Of a stretch of 64,000 nt of DNA, positions 32,503 to 41,536 are shown piece after piece. Every line of letters begins with the position of its first letter. Position 1 is the first letter of the stretch. Origin of the DNA: Sporosarcina trichiuri (lineage in GTDB: Bacteria; Bacillota; Bacilli; Bacillales_A; Planococcaceae). The position numbers and the translations under genes were made by a program. The stretch lies in assembly GCF_030406775.1 (NCBI RefSeq), contig NZ_CP129119.1:2387501-2451500 (forward strand). The letters run 5' to 3'. The notes beneath the pieces were generated by a model. That model was given only the letters and a program-made list of their open reading frames with translations. It did no database searches and was not told where the DNA came from.

Positions 32503-34335
32503 ATGCGGAAAACAGGATTCTTCAACTCCATCCATGTGAAGTTCATCCTGATCTACGTCATGCTCATCCTGCTGGCGCTGCAGATCATCGGCCTGTACTT
32601 CTCAAGCGGTCTGGAGTCAACATTAAAGGAGAATTTCACAAACTCCATTCAGGACCGCATCAACCTGGTGGAGTTCAGCGTGAGGGAAGAGATGCTGAAG
32701 GAACGGACAGCAGATGATCCATCCCAGGAGTCAAGCCTGCGGACCGTCCTGACAGGCTTCAGTTCGAATGATATCAACGAAGTCCTTGTCGTCGATTCGA
32801 AGTACAGGATACTGGCTTCTTCCGTATACGACCATCAAAAATCGCTCGTCGGGCGTAAGTCGACCGATGATACTGTCAAACGGACGATCATCTCGGAAAC
32901 TCCATCCCAGCCGGTCACGCGATTTGATAAGAGTACGGAGAAACGGGTCATGATCCAGGCATTCCCGATCATGGACGGCATGGAAGTGATCGGCGCCCTC
33001 TATGTCGAGTCAAATATCGAGAACGTGTTCACCCAGATCGATCAAATCAACCGGATCCTTGCGGGCGGCGCCGCCGTCTCCCTCACCATCACGATTATCA
33101 TCGGCATCTTCATCGCCCAGACGTTCACACGGCCGATCTCCGATATGAGACGTCAGGCGCAGGCGATGGCGAAAGGGAACTTCTCCCGTAAAGTAAAGGT
33201 ATACGGGAACGATGAGATGGGGCAGCTCGCCATTGCGTTCAACCATCTGACGAACCAGCTGCTCGAGTCACAGTCGACGACAGAAGCCGAGCGGCGGAAG
33301 CTCGCCTCGGTCCTTGAAAACATGACGGACGGCGTCATCTCGACGGACCGCAAAGGACGTGTCAGCCTCATCAACGATTCGGCACTCGGCATGCTCGGGA
33401 TGACGAGTGATCTCGTCTTGAACCGGCCGATCACGAACCTGCTCGGCATCGAGAAGGAGTACTCCTTCGAAGATCTGATCGAAATGCGGGAGTCCATACC
33501 GCTCGATTTCAGCACGGAGACGGAACCTTCCATCCTGCGTGCTACGTTCTCTGTCACCCAGCGCGAAACGGGGTTCGTTAACGGACTGATCATCGTGCTG
33601 CACGACAATACGGAACAGGAGAAGATCGACATGGAGCGCCGCGAGTTCGTCTCGAACGTCTCGCATGAGTTGCGGACACCATTGACGACGATGCGGAGTT
33701 ATCTGGAAGCATTGGCGGACGGTGCCTGGAAAAATGAAGATATCGCGCCGGCTTTCCTGAATGTCACTCAGACGGAAACGGAGCGGATGATCCGCCTCGT
33801 CAACGATCTGCTCAAGCTCTCCCGGATGGACAGCAACGAATACGAGCTGAATACCGAATGGGTCGACTTCAATACGTTCTTCACCTCGATCATCGATCGA
33901 TTTGAATTCTCGAAGTCCGAGAATGTCAGCTTCCGGCGCATCATTCCGCCGGACGACCTGTTCGTCGAGATCGATACGGACAAACTGACGCAGGTCATCG
34001 ACAATATCATCTCGAACGCCTTGAAGTATTCGCCGGACGGCGGCATCGTCCGCTTCCATGTGGCGGTTCTCGAAGGCGAGATCCGGATCAGCATCTCGGA
34101 CGAAGGGATGGGCATTCCGCCATCGAACGTCAACCGCATCTTCGACCGGTTCTACCGTGCAGACAAAGCGCGCTCCCGGGCGATGGGCGGTACCGGCCTC
34201 GGCCTTGCCATCGCAAAAGAGATGATCAATGCCCACGGCGGCAAGATCTGGGCGCACAGTGTGGAAGGGGAAGGCACGACAATTTTCTTCACCCTGCCAT
34301 ACGAACAGCATGATGATGGGGAGTGGGATGTATGA
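32503..34335 (+). CDS. walK: Sensor histidine kinase WalK (YycG)
   Basis: WalK is the kinase partner of WalR and senses cell-wall status at the septum. The 610-residue product has an N-terminal membrane helix (about 10-32), an extracytoplasmic PAS-like domain, a second helix (about 184-206), HAMP and cytoplasmic PAS domains. The HisKA H box (NVSHELRTPL) has phospho-acceptor H388, and the HATPase has GTGLGLAIAKE. It starts three bases after walR and overlaps yycH (ATGA). Confidence 0.97.
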   Translation: MRKTGFFNSIHVKFILIYVMLILLALQIIGLYFSSGLESTLKENFTNSIQDRINLVEFSVREEMLKERTADDPSQESSLRTVLTGFSSNDINEVLVVDSKYRILASSVYDHQKSLVGRKSTDDTVKRTIISETPSQPVTRFDKSTEKRVMIQAFPIMDGMEVIGALYVESNIENVFTQIDQINRILAGGAAVSLTITIIIGIFIAQTFTRPISDMRRQAQAMAKGNFSRKVKVYGNDEMGQLAIAFNHLTNQLLESQSTTEAERRKLASVLENMTDGVISTDRKGRVSLINDSALGMLGMTSDLVLNRPITNLLGIEKEYSFEDLIEMRESIPLDFSTETEPSILRATFSVTQRETGFVNGLIIVLHDNTEQEKIDMERREFVSNVSHELRTPLTTMRSYLEALADGAWKNEDIAPAFLNVTQTETERMIRLVNDLLKLSRMDSNEYELNTEWVDFNTFFTSIIDRFEFSKSENVSFRRIIPPDDLFVEIDTDKLTQVIDNIISNALKYSPDGGIVRFHVAVLEGEIRISISDEGMGIPPSNVNRIFDRFYRADKARSRAMGGTGLGLAIAKEMINAHGGKIWAHSVEGEGTTIFFTLPYEQHDDGEWDV

Positions 34336-35666
34336 GACATATCGAAGCGATCAAGTCCGTAGTGCTGCTGCTGCTCGTCATACTCAGCATCACCTTCACA
34401 TTCTCGATCTGGTCGTATGCGCCGAAATTCAAAACAATCGATTCGAACCAGGCGGTCGAGGGGTCCGTTACAAATGTAACGGATAAACGGCCGGTGTCAG
34501 ATATCGTGCTTCCGTACAAATGGGTGTTCAAGCTAGGGGAAGACGACCTGCTCGGTACGACGGATCCTCAGGATATCGAGCCGGTCCTGTCTGAAATGAT
34601 GAGGTGGAAGATGTTCGGGATGACCGCTGTCGACCAGCAGATGACGCCAGCTGAACTGGATGCCCTTCTGAAACGCAGCAACCAGTACGTACTCTATTAT
34701 CCGGGGGAAGTGCCGATCGGCGTCTATAAGGACGTCCTGGAAATCGAGGACAAGAACGTACCGGAAGTACTGTTCAACCGGCTTATCGTCAATTGGAACC
34801 CTGAAGACAGCCTCCCGGAAATCCACTTTGTCAGTACGGTGAGCAAAACTCACTACAAGGCGAAAGTGAAGATGGAGGATACCCAGCAATTCCAGAAGTC
34901 CATCATCAAAAAAGGAAAACAGCTCGGCCGCTACAAGGAAGTGCCGGTGGATGAGACGAGAACCCTGACGGTGGCGGACGAACCGCTGGAACTGGACCAC
35001 GCGACCTACATTGTGGAGGAGATAAACCCGTCCCTGTTCAAGGACGCACTCTTCAACGACCCGAATGCAGTTAGGCGTAATCTCATCGATACGAATACCG
35101 AGGAATATGGGGATGACCATGCGTTCATGAACGTCAATACGAAGACCAAAGTGCTGCGGTTCGTCTACCCGCCGGACAGTCAGGAGCTGGCCATCCCGTC
35201 GGAACTGATGAGTACATCCATCGAATTTGTCAATGACCACAATGGCTGGACCGACGACTACCGCTATTCCTATATGAACCCGGTATCCCGCTATATCCAG
35301 TTCCAGCTGTATGACGGCGGCCTGCCGGTGTTCAGCGATATCCCGAATGAAACGGAGATCACAGAAATCCTCGGGGATAACCGGATCCATCAATATATCC
35401 GGCCGTACTACACATTGAATTCGCCTATTAAGACTTATAAGAAGACACTGCCCGCTGCTACAGAAGTGGCGAAGGTTCTGCAGGAATCCGATGAACTTGA
35501 TGCCACCGGCCTTGAAGAAATCAAACCGGGTTATCTCATGTTCCATGATACGGAAACAGGCGTCATGAGGCTTGAGCCATACTGGTTCTACTACATCAAA
35601 GGGAATTGGGAAGTCTTCAAGGACGAGCAGGCGCGGAAGGGAGGCGGCCTTCTTGGACTGGAGTAA
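34332..35666 (+). CDS. yycH: WalRK regulatory membrane protein YycH
   Basis: YycH is a single-pass extracytoplasmic protein that, with YycI, inhibits WalK. The 444-residue product has one N-terminal membrane helix (about residues 8-28) and a large extracytoplasmic region. I chose the ATG at 34332, overlapping the walK stop as ATGA and placed after GGGGAG. A GTG at 34323 is the alternative. It overlaps yycI by 14 bp. Confidence 0.92.
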   Translation: MRHIEAIKSVVLLLLVILSITFTFSIWSYAPKFKTIDSNQAVEGSVTNVTDKRPVSDIVLPYKWVFKLGEDDLLGTTDPQDIEPVLSEMMRWKMFGMTAVDQQMTPAELDALLKRSNQYVLYYPGEVPIGVYKDVLEIEDKNVPEVLFNRLIVNWNPEDSLPEIHFVSTVSKTHYKAKVKMEDTQQFQKSIIKKGKQLGRYKEVPVDETRTLTVADEPLELDHATYIVEEINPSLFKDALFNDPNAVRRNLIDTNTEEYGDDHAFMNVNTKTKVLRFVYPPDSQELAIPSELMSTSIEFVNDHNGWTDDYRYSYMNPVSRYIQFQLYDGGLPVFSDIPNETEITEILGDNRIHQYIRPYYTLNSPIKTYKKTLPAATEVAKVLQESDELDATGLEEIKPGYLMFHDTETGVMRLEPYWFYYIKGNWEVFKDEQARKGGGLLGLE

Positions 35667-36471
35667 AACCAAAACCATCTTCATCATTGTCTTTTCAATC
35701 CTTAACGTCTTCCTCTATTCTCTTTATCTGAACCGCAATGCGGACATTCAGAACGTGGAAGTGATGGGGAAGACGTCGATGGAGGAAATTCTGAAACAGG
35801 AAAAGATCAAGTACAAGCTGCCGCCGTTCATCGATAAGGAAGCCTCCTTCGTTTCAGCAGATATCGTGGATTTCAAGAAGGAGTCGCTGAAAGATCTGAA
35901 GGGCCAGAAGACATCCATTTCCGGAGATAACGTCCTGACATCCAGCCTGACGGACAAGCTGCCGCTGGAAGACGCGAAAAAGGATGACTTCAAAGCCTTC
36001 CTTTCGCAATATATCCTGAACGGCAGTGAATACGTCCTGTGGTCAATGGATGAAGACGAACAGCAAGCGGTCTTCTTCCAGCAATTCGACGGCCGGCCGA
36101 TCTACTACAGCCCGAGTGCCATGCTGACGGTCTCCTGGGATGACAAAGAGGAACTGAAGTCGTATGACCAGCGGATGCTGAAGAACTTTGCGAACTTCAA
36201 TAAAAAAGACCTCCTGTCGCCTCTGGAGATCATCGGTTCGCTTGCATCACGAGGACTTTTGAAACAGGAATCCGAAGTGACCGATGTCAAGATGGGCTAT
36301 TCCACGCTCGTGCGTCTGACGGAAACCCAAGTATTTGCACCGACCTGGGATGTTCAAGTAAAATTGAAGGATGGGGAAATCGAACATCACTTCCTCAACG
36401 CAAACGAAGGAAAAGTCATCGAGTTTCAACTCGACAAGGAGCCCCTTGATAACGAAGAGGAGCTCGGGTAA
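35653..36471 (+). CDS. yycI: WalRK regulatory membrane protein YycI
   Basis: YycI partners YycH in restraining WalK. The 272-residue product starts with the family signature DWSKTKTIFIIVFSILNVFL, which is also its single membrane anchor. That fixes the start at the TTG of 35653, inside the end of yycH and after GGGAGG. The remainder is extracytoplasmic. An upstream ATG in frame would add residues overlapping yycH that are not family-like. Confidence 0.93.
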   Translation: MDWSKTKTIFIIVFSILNVFLYSLYLNRNADIQNVEVMGKTSMEEILKQEKIKYKLPPFIDKEASFVSADIVDFKKESLKDLKGQKTSISGDNVLTSSLTDKLPLEDAKKDDFKAFLSQYILNGSEYVLWSMDEDEQQAVFFQQFDGRPIYYSPSAMLTVSWDDKEELKSYDQRMLKNFANFNKKDLLSPLEIIGSLASRGLLKQESEVTDVKMGYSTLVRLTETQVFAPTWDVQVKLKDGEIEHHFLNANEGKVIEFQLDKEPLDNEEELG

Positions 36472-36485
36472 GGAGATAAAGAGCT

Positions 36486-37274
36486 ATGCGATTCAGCGTT
36501 CTTGCCAGTGGCAGCACTGGGAATTCCATCTATATCGAAAATGACACGGGCGCTTACTTGGTCGACGCCGGATTCACCGCCAAGCGGATCGAAGCACAGC
36601 TTGCGAAAATCGGCCGTTCGATGAAACATATAAATGCAATTTTTGTCACACACGAGCACAGCGATCACATCAAAGGTATCGGCGTACTCGCTCGGAAGCA
36701 CGGTGTTCCGATCTACGCCAACCAGAAAACATGGCAGGCGATGGACGGCCTGGTCGGGGAGATTCCGCTCGATCAGCGGTTCCAGTTCGACATGGAAACC
36801 GTCCAGTCGTTCGGCTCCCTGTCAGTCGAGTCGTTCGCCGTCTCTCATGATGCTGCCGATCCGATGTTCTACGTCTTCCATGAAGCGGACCGGAAACTCG
36901 CGATCATCACGGACACCGGCTATGTCAGCGACCGGATGAAAGGCATCATCAAAAGCGCCGACTCGTTCGTCTTCGAATCGAACCACGACGTCGGCATGCT
37001 GCAGATGGGCCGCTACCCATGGAGCGTCAAACGCCGGATCCTGAGTGACGTCGGCCACGTCTCGAACGAGGACGCCGCCATCGCGATGAACGACGTCATC
37101 AGCCAGAAAGAGACCCAGATCTACCTGTCTCACCTGAGCCGCGACAACAACATGAAGGACCTCGCCCGCATGAGCGTCGAACAGACACTGCAGACATGCG
37201 GCATCATAACCGGCGAATATGTCCATCTGCACGATACCGATGCAGAAAATCCGACCGATCTCGTCCTCGTGTGA
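36486..37274 (+). CDS. walJ: MBL-fold exonuclease WalJ (YycJ)
   Basis: WalJ is a metallo-beta-lactamase-fold protein of the WalRK operon, reported as a 5'-3' DNA exonuclease in relatives. The 262-residue product starts [18 protein letters not shown] and has the metal-binding motif [10 protein letters not shown] and a later DTGY metal ligand. It follows yycI by 14 bp and is closed by a perfect 10-bp palindromic terminator. Confidence 0.94.
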   Translation: MRFSVLASGSTGNSIYIENDTGAYLVDAGFTAKRIEAQLAKIGRSMKHINAIFVTHEHSDHIKGIGVLARKHGVPIYANQKTWQAMDGLVGEIPLDQRFQFDMETVQSFGSLSVESFAVSHDAADPMFYVFHEADRKLAIITDTGYVSDRMKGIIKSADSFVFESNHDVGMLQMGRYPWSVKRRILSDVGHVSNEDAAIAMNDVISQKETQIYLSHLSRDNNMKDLARMSVEQTLQTCGIITGEYVHLHDTDAENPTDLVLV

Positions 37275-37280
37275 TTAGGA

Positions 37281-37304
37281 ACCCCCGCAGCTGCGGGGGT
37301 TTTT
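37281..37304 (+). terminator. walJ terminator
   Basis: A perfect palindrome ACCCCCGCAG/CTGCGGGGGT without a loop is followed by TTTTGTTTT. Confidence 0.92.
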
Positions 37305-37320
37305 GTTTTGACGGCGATGC

Positions 37321-37440
37321 GGCGATGCGCTCAAGCAGGCGGCGGAACGCTCAAGCAGGCGGCGATGCGCTCAAGCGGGCGGCGAAACGCTCAAGCGAGC
37401 GGCGGAACGCTCAAGCGGGCGACAGAACGCTCAAGCTATC
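37321..37440 (+). repeat. 20-bp-period tandem array, locus 1 (six units)
   Basis: Six consecutive 20-bp units start at 37321, 37341, 37361, 37381, 37401 and 37421. The constant core is ACGCTCAAGC or TGCGCTCAAGC, and the flanking GGCGGCG-type bases vary. The period is not a multiple of three, and stop codons break the frames, so it is non-coding. A related array on the other strand lies at 57570-57670. Confidence 0.88.
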
Positions 37441-37599
37441 CCGGCATCCGAGCAAGCCTGCTCACCTACTTCCTCTCCCTAATGGAACGATTCCTCCTCC
37501 CCTGACGTCTAAATTACCGAGACCCCCTCTAATTCCATTTTAAAATCAGCAAATTGGGGTACAGTGGTAAGAGACAATTGAATCGAAAGGACGAGTGCC

Positions 37600-38907
37600 A
37601 TGGATGACTACAATCGAGAACGAGAAGAGGATCGGCTGCATCGGCCGACGGAACCGGACGCTGAACGGATGGCGGACACCCCCGAGCCGCTGACATCGCC
37701 GGAGGAGCCGGTGTACAGACGGCAGACCCCGCCGCCGCCCCCTGAACCGCCCAAGAAGAGAGGCGGCTTTTTGCCTGCCTTATTTGGTGCCATACTTGGC
37801 GGCCTGCTCGTGTGGCTGCTCATGTTTGCGACAGGCGGAACGAAAGACGGAACGGTCGAGAAGACGGCAGGAACCGTCAAGGATACTCCGGGCAGCAGCC
37901 AGCAGGTGAGCGTCGACATCAGCAGTGACATCACGGACGTTGTCGGCAAATCACTCGACACAGTCGTCGGTATCACCAACCTGCAGAGCGGCCAGGATTT
38001 CTGGTCGCAGTCCTCTGCCCCGCAGGCGATCGGTACGGGGTCAGGCGTCCTGTACAAAAAAGAGAACGGCAAAGCATACATCGTCACGAACCACCACGTG
38101 GTCGAGGATGCGTATGCACTGGAAGTTTCTCTGGAAGACGGCACCAAGTTGAAAGGAGAACTGGTCGGCAGTGATATCTGGACGGACCTCGCTGTCGTGA
38201 CTGTTGACGCGAAAGATATCGGCGCGACGATTGAGTTCGGAGATTCGGATGCACTGAAGCGAGGAGAATCGGTCATCGCGATCGGGAACCCGCTCGGCGA
38301 AGGTTTCGCAGGATCCGTCACAGTCGGCGTCATCTCCGGCAAGGACCGCTCCATTCCGGTGGACCTGAACAATGACGGCAACATCGACTGGCAGGCGGAT
38401 GTCCTCCAGACGGATGCAGCCATCAACCCCGGCAACTCCGGCGGTGCGCTTATCAACATGGCGGGCCAGCTGATCGGCATCAACTCCATGAAGATTTCTG
38501 AAGAAACGGTCGAAGGGATCGGCCTCGCCATCCCGATCAATCTGGCGCTGCCAATTATCGAGCAGCTGGAAGAGACCGGCGAAGTGAACCGGCCGACGAT
38601 GGGCGTCTCCCTGCTCGACCTGCGCACGATACCGGCCCAGCAGCAGGATGTTCTCAAGCTGCCGAAAGATGTGAAAGACGGCGTCGTTGTCACAGAAGTG
38701 TTCCGGAATACTCCGGCTCAGACAGCAGGCGTTGAAAAGTATGATACAATAGTGGAAATGGATGGGGAGAAGATCACCAATATGGTCGAACTCCGGAAAC
38801 ACCTGTACAACGAGAAGCGGGTCGGCGACAAGATGACCATGAAAGTGTACCGGGACGGCAAGCCTGTTACAATTGACATGGTGCTGAAAGACGGCAACTC
38901 GTTCTGA
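37600..38907 (+). CDS. htrA: HtrA-family serine protease (YycK/HtrC type)
   Basis: This 435-residue membrane-anchored DegP/HtrA protease degrades misfolded exported proteins. A charged, proline-rich cytoplasmic N-terminus precedes one membrane helix (about residues 57-78). The trypsin-like domain has the triad H166 (TNHHVVEDA), D196 (WTDLAVV) and S280 (NPGNSGGAL), followed by a C-terminal PDZ domain. It is the last gene of the walRK neighbourhood, as in Bacillus, but is separated from walJ by a terminator and the 20-bp array. Confidence 0.95.
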   Translation: MDDYNREREEDRLHRPTEPDAERMADTPEPLTSPEEPVYRRQTPPPPPEPPKKRGGFLPALFGAILGGLLVWLLMFATGGTKDGTVEKTAGTVKDTPGSSQQVSVDISSDITDVVGKSLDTVVGITNLQSGQDFWSQSSAPQAIGTGSGVLYKKENGKAYIVTNHHVVEDAYALEVSLEDGTKLKGELVGSDIWTDLAVVTVDAKDIGATIEFGDSDALKRGESVIAIGNPLGEGFAGSVTVGVISGKDRSIPVDLNNDGNIDWQADVLQTDAAINPGNSGGALINMAGQLIGINSMKISEETVEGIGLAIPINLALPIIEQLEETGEVNRPTMGVSLLDLRTIPAQQQDVLKLPKDVKDGVVVTEVFRNTPAQTAGVEKYDTIVEMDGEKITNMVELRKHLYNEKRVGDKMTMKVYRDGKPVTIDMVLKDGNSF

Positions 38908-38945
38908 TGCACATGTGCATAACCAAAACCGTTTAGTTATCCACA

Positions 38946-38989
38946 GCAGGCACGATAGCAGAGAAAGCGCTATTGTGCCTGCTTTTTTT
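38946..38989 (+). terminator. htrA terminator
   Basis: The 14-bp stem GCAGGCACGATAGC/GCTATTGTGCCTGC, with one wobble pair, is followed by seven T residues. Confidence 0.93.
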
Positions 38990-39073
38990 ATCAACAAAAC
39001 CGGGTTTGTGGATAAAACAGAAAATTTGTGCATAAGTGTGTGGGGAAAATAAAATACGGAAGAGGCGGTAGAA

Positions 39074-39259
39074 TTGAAGATTTATAGCTGTGAAAGCCAT
39101 ATAAACCGGGCACTTGACGAGTACGTTGCAAACGAGGGAACATTTCCTGCCATGGAACCTGTCAAAAAAGATGTCAAGTTATCCACAACATGCAGTTACT
39201 GTGACCAGGTCCCAATATATATTGTGACGAACGTACAATCGGACACAACATCTAGCTGA
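39074..39259 (+). CDS. CxxH/CxxC small protein (YyzF type)
   Basis: This 61-residue protein has an N-terminal CESH and a C-terminal CSYC pair, the spacing that defines the CxxH/CxxC protein family found just before rlmH in Bacillales. A bound metal is likely from the residues; the role is unknown. The start is TTG at 39074 behind AGAGGCGG. A DnaA box lies within its coding sequence. Confidence 0.85.
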   Translation: MKIYSCESHINRALDEYVANEGTFPAMEPVKKDVKLSTTCSYCDQVPIYIVTNVQSDTTSS

Positions 39260-39317
39260 CTGTGTGGATATGTGCATAACTATTGTGAATAACTTTTCAA
39301 AAAAGGTGGACAACGCT

Positions 39318-39797
39318 GTGAATATTACAATCATAACAGTCGGAAAACTGAAAGAGAAATACTTGAAGATGGGCATCGAGGAATATACGAAGCGGCTTGG
39401 CGCATATGCGAAAATCGATCTGATCGAAGTCGCTGACGAAAAAGCCCCCGAACAGCTGAGTGAGGCAGACATGGACATCGTCAAAAAGAAGGAGGGAGAC
39501 CGCATCCTCGCGAAAATCTCCCCGGACGCGCATGTCATCGCCCTCGCCATCGAAGGCAAACAAAAAACATCCGAACAGCTCGCCGACACCCTGCAGTCGC
39601 TCATGACGTACGGCAAAAGCAAAATCACCTTCGTCATCGGCGGCTCACTCGGCCTGCATGCAGATGTGTACAAGCGTGCGGATGAGCTGCTGTCGTTCTC
39701 GAAGATGACGTTTCCGCACCAGCTGATGAAACTGATCTTACTGGAGCAGGTGTATCGGGGGTTCCGGATTATGCGAGGGGAACCGTATCATAAGTAA
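39318..39797 (+). CDS. rlmH: 23S rRNA (pseudouridine1915-N3)-methyltransferase RlmH
   Basis: RlmH is a SPOUT-fold methyltransferase that modifies pseudouridine 1915 in 23S rRNA. The 159-residue length matches Bacillus RlmH. The start is the GTG at 39318 ([17 protein letters not shown]) behind AAAGGTGG. The SAM-binding knot has [10 protein letters not shown], and the C-terminus ends in the conserved GEPYHK. In staphylococci the codons for this last peptide form the insertion site of SCC elements, and the DNA after the stop changes to AT-rich here. Confidence 0.97.
   Translation: MNITIITVGKLKEKYLKMGIEEYTKRLGAYAKIDLIEVADEKAPEQLSEADMDIVKKKEGDRILAKISPDAHVIALAIEGKQKTSEQLADTLQSLMTYGKSKITFVIGGSLGLHADVYKRADELLSFSKMTFPHQLMKLILLEQVYRGFRIMRGEPYHK
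39780..39797 (+). repeat. SCC att-like sequence at the 3' end of rlmH (left copy)
   Basis: GAACCGTATCATAAGTAA spans the rlmH stop. It resembles the staphylococcal SCC attachment core and shares 14 of 18 bases with the sequence at 43765-43782. Confidence 0.45.
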
Positions 39798-39864
39798 ATA
39801 CGGTTTCTAATTGAGGGAAGAAGCAATACAGACAGGTTTAACTATAGAAAATGCATGCAAGTGA

Positions 39865-40026
39865 TATACTAACTAGAGTGAGGTATGCATTTAGATAGAA
39901 AAGACGCGGATGTGGTGACCGATTTATTAGGTATTCCACAAAGGAACTGACATTCAGAATTAGCCCAAGATCCAGCTGGAACTCAAAAGGCAGACTCCGC
40001 ATCGTATCTGGAGCCTGCCTTTTTTA
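39865..40026 (+). ncRNA. Candidate short transcript with its own -10 and terminator
   Basis: An extended -10 element TGATATACT ends at 39870, without a convincing -35. A terminator (AAAGGCAG with an inner CTCC/GGAG stem, then TGCCTTTTTT) ends at about 40024. Between them is only a 21-codon frame (39885-39950) with a poor ribosome site. I looked for SAM-box and T-box motifs and found neither. Confidence 0.35.
39987..40026 (+). terminator. Terminator upstream of metN
   Basis: AAAAGGCAGACTCC pairs with GGAGCCTGCCTTTT (one mismatch, loop of about ten bases) and runs into six T residues. It precedes the metN promoter, so it insulates metN from upstream transcription. Confidence 0.85.
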
Positions 40027-40044
40027 ATCCTTTTTGCAGAGAAT

Positions 40045-40073
40045 ATGACAGCGTATTCATAGTACGCTATACT
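40045..40073 (+). promoter_or_regulatory. metNPQ promoter
   Basis: ATGACA (40045-40050) and TATACT (40068-40073) are spaced by exactly 17 bp, about 45 bp before metN. Confidence 0.78.
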
Positions 40074-40118
40074 CATAAAGGCTGCAGTCGCCTTTTTCGA
40101 ATAGAGAGGGGAAATACT

Positions 40119-40865
40119 TTGATTTCTTTACATAATGTCAGTAAAACGTTTAACGGGGTTCCCGTCATTCATTCCATTACTCTCTCCATTGCACAAGGCG
40201 ACATACATGGCATCATAGGTGCTAGTGGTTCAGGGAAATCGACATTGTTACGAATGATGAACTTATTGGAAGCACCAGACTCAGGCGAAGTTGAAGTGAA
40301 TAAACAAAAGCTGACCGTATTTAACTCCAAACAACTTCGGCAAGTACGTAAATCCATCGGCATGATTTTTCAACACTTTAACTTAGTGGCCAATAAAACC
40401 GTTTATCAAAATGTCGTGGTAGCGCTTGAACTTGCAAACTATCCGAAAACAGACCGTCAGAACCGTGCAATAGAATGTCTTCGGTTTGTTGGACTGGAAC
40501 GTTTCATGACAAACTATCCAGCACAACTAAGCGGTGGGCAGAAACAACGCGTAGCTATTGCGAGAGCGCTCGCGAACCATCCTGACGTGTTGTTGTGTGA
40601 TGAACCCACGTCTTCACTCGACCCTCACACGACTGCTGAGATTCTCGCAGTGCTGTCCGATATCAACAAGAGATTGGGCGTTACCATTGTTCTCGTGACA
40701 CATGAGATGGACGTCATCAAAAGCCTGTGTAACCGCGTTACCGTTCTATCAGATGGATCCGTCCACGATACGGTAACGATTACACCGAAGGGGATTGAAG
40801 CAACGGAAAATACAGCAGCACACCTTCTGCAGCAGCTTATGAAAAATGGTGATCCACATGCCTGA
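40119..40865 (+). CDS. metN: Methionine-type ABC transporter ATP-binding protein, short form
   Basis: This 248-residue ATPase energises the permease and lipoprotein encoded next to it. It has Walker A GASGSGKST, the Q loop MIFQHFN, the signature LSGGQKQR, Walker B VLLCDEPTSSLD and the H loop. It is about 90 residues shorter than usual MetN because the C-terminal substrate-sensing (NIL/ACT-like) domain is absent, so feedback inhibition by internal methionine may be missing. The start is TTG at 40119 behind GAGAGGGG. Codon use is AT-richer than in the genes to the left. The substrate is inferred from the NlpA-type partner. Confidence 0.87.
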   Translation: MISLHNVSKTFNGVPVIHSITLSIAQGDIHGIIGASGSGKSTLLRMMNLLEAPDSGEVEVNKQKLTVFNSKQLRQVRKSIGMIFQHFNLVANKTVYQNVVVALELANYPKTDRQNRAIECLRFVGLERFMTNYPAQLSGGQKQRVAIARALANHPDVLLCDEPTSSLDPHTTAEILAVLSDINKRLGVTIVLVTHEMDVIKSLCNRVTVLSDGSVHDTVTITPKGIEATENTAAHLLQQLMKNGDPHA

Positions 40866-41520
40866 AGTACTCGTTCAATATCAAGCCGAAATAGGGCAGG
40901 CAATTGCAGAAACGTTCATCATGGTGGGAATTTCTATCATTGCAGCTGTCTTAGTAGGACTGCCCGTCGGAACTCTGCTGTTTCTGTGTCGTAAAGGACA
41001 AGTGTTTGAAAACCTACTTGTTTTTGGCACAGTCAATTTCCTCGTGAATGTCATCCGTTCCTTTCCGTTTTTACTGCTCGTGGTCTTTTTGATTCCTTTT
41101 ACTAGACTAGTGATTGGAACGGCAATCGGTACTGCTGCTGCAACCGTGCCACTCTCGATTATTGCGATTGCCCACTATTCACGACTAGTGGAACAAGCTT
41201 TATTGGATGTACCTAAAGGAGTGATGGAAGCAGCAATTTCAATGGGGGCTTCATTGAAAGAAGTCATTTTTAAGTTTTTATACGTGGAAGCCCGTTCAGG
41301 ACTTGTCCTTGGACTTACGACTTCCATCATCAGTTTCATTTCGTATTCAACAATTATGGGAGTCGTAGGTGGCGGGGGAATCGGTGATTTTGCAATTCGG
41401 TATGGCTATCAGCAGTTTAAGACAGATTTAATGATTTATATGATTGGGATTATGATCATACTTGTTCAGCTAATTCAATTTGCAGGAACCACTATATCCA
41501 GATGGATTGACAAAAGATAG
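40858..41520 (+). CDS. metP: Methionine-type ABC transporter permease
   Basis: This 220-residue permease has five or six hydrophobic segments and the ABC-interaction loop EAAISMGASLKEVIFK, close to MetI/MetP permeases. It overlaps the end of metN. I chose the ATG at 40858, five bases after GGTGA; the ATG at 40846 has no ribosome site. It is followed by metQ, completing the importer. Confidence 0.88.
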   Translation: MPEVLVQYQAEIGQAIAETFIMVGISIIAAVLVGLPVGTLLFLCRKGQVFENLLVFGTVNFLVNVIRSFPFLLLVVFLIPFTRLVIGTAIGTAAATVPLSIIAIAHYSRLVEQALLDVPKGVMEAAISMGASLKEVIFKFLYVEARSGLVLGLTTSIISFISYSTIMGVVGGGGIGDFAIRYGYQQFKTDLMIYMIGIMIILVQLIQFAGTTISRWIDKR

Positions 41521-41536
41521 AGAATGGGAGAAAACA

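Larger units (their letters stand above)
38914..39292. promoter_or_regulatory. Dense DnaA-box cluster around the CxxH/CxxC gene
   Basis: Seven sites match TTATNCACA exactly: 38914-38922, 38937-38945, 39007-39015, 39027-39035, 39179-39187, 39271-39279 and 39284-39292. One more at 39263-39271 has a single mismatch. Both orientations occur. The density equals that of the origin itself, although the site is about 29 kb away, so it may titrate DnaA or regulate rlmH. Confidence 0.82.

Noticed and set aside
34533..35687. 384-codon minus-strand frame opposite yycH
   Set aside because: It is the antisense of the walRK operon, with His/Arg/Phe-rich composition typical of a shadow.
37321..37440. CRISPR array
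   Set aside because: The unit is only 20 bp with variable bases inside it, there are no unique spacers of 30 bp or more, and no cas genes are present.
39841..40118. Riboswitch (SAM-box or T-box) controlling metNPQ
   Set aside because: None of the conserved core motifs of either class could be found, and the metN promoter lies downstream of the terminator.
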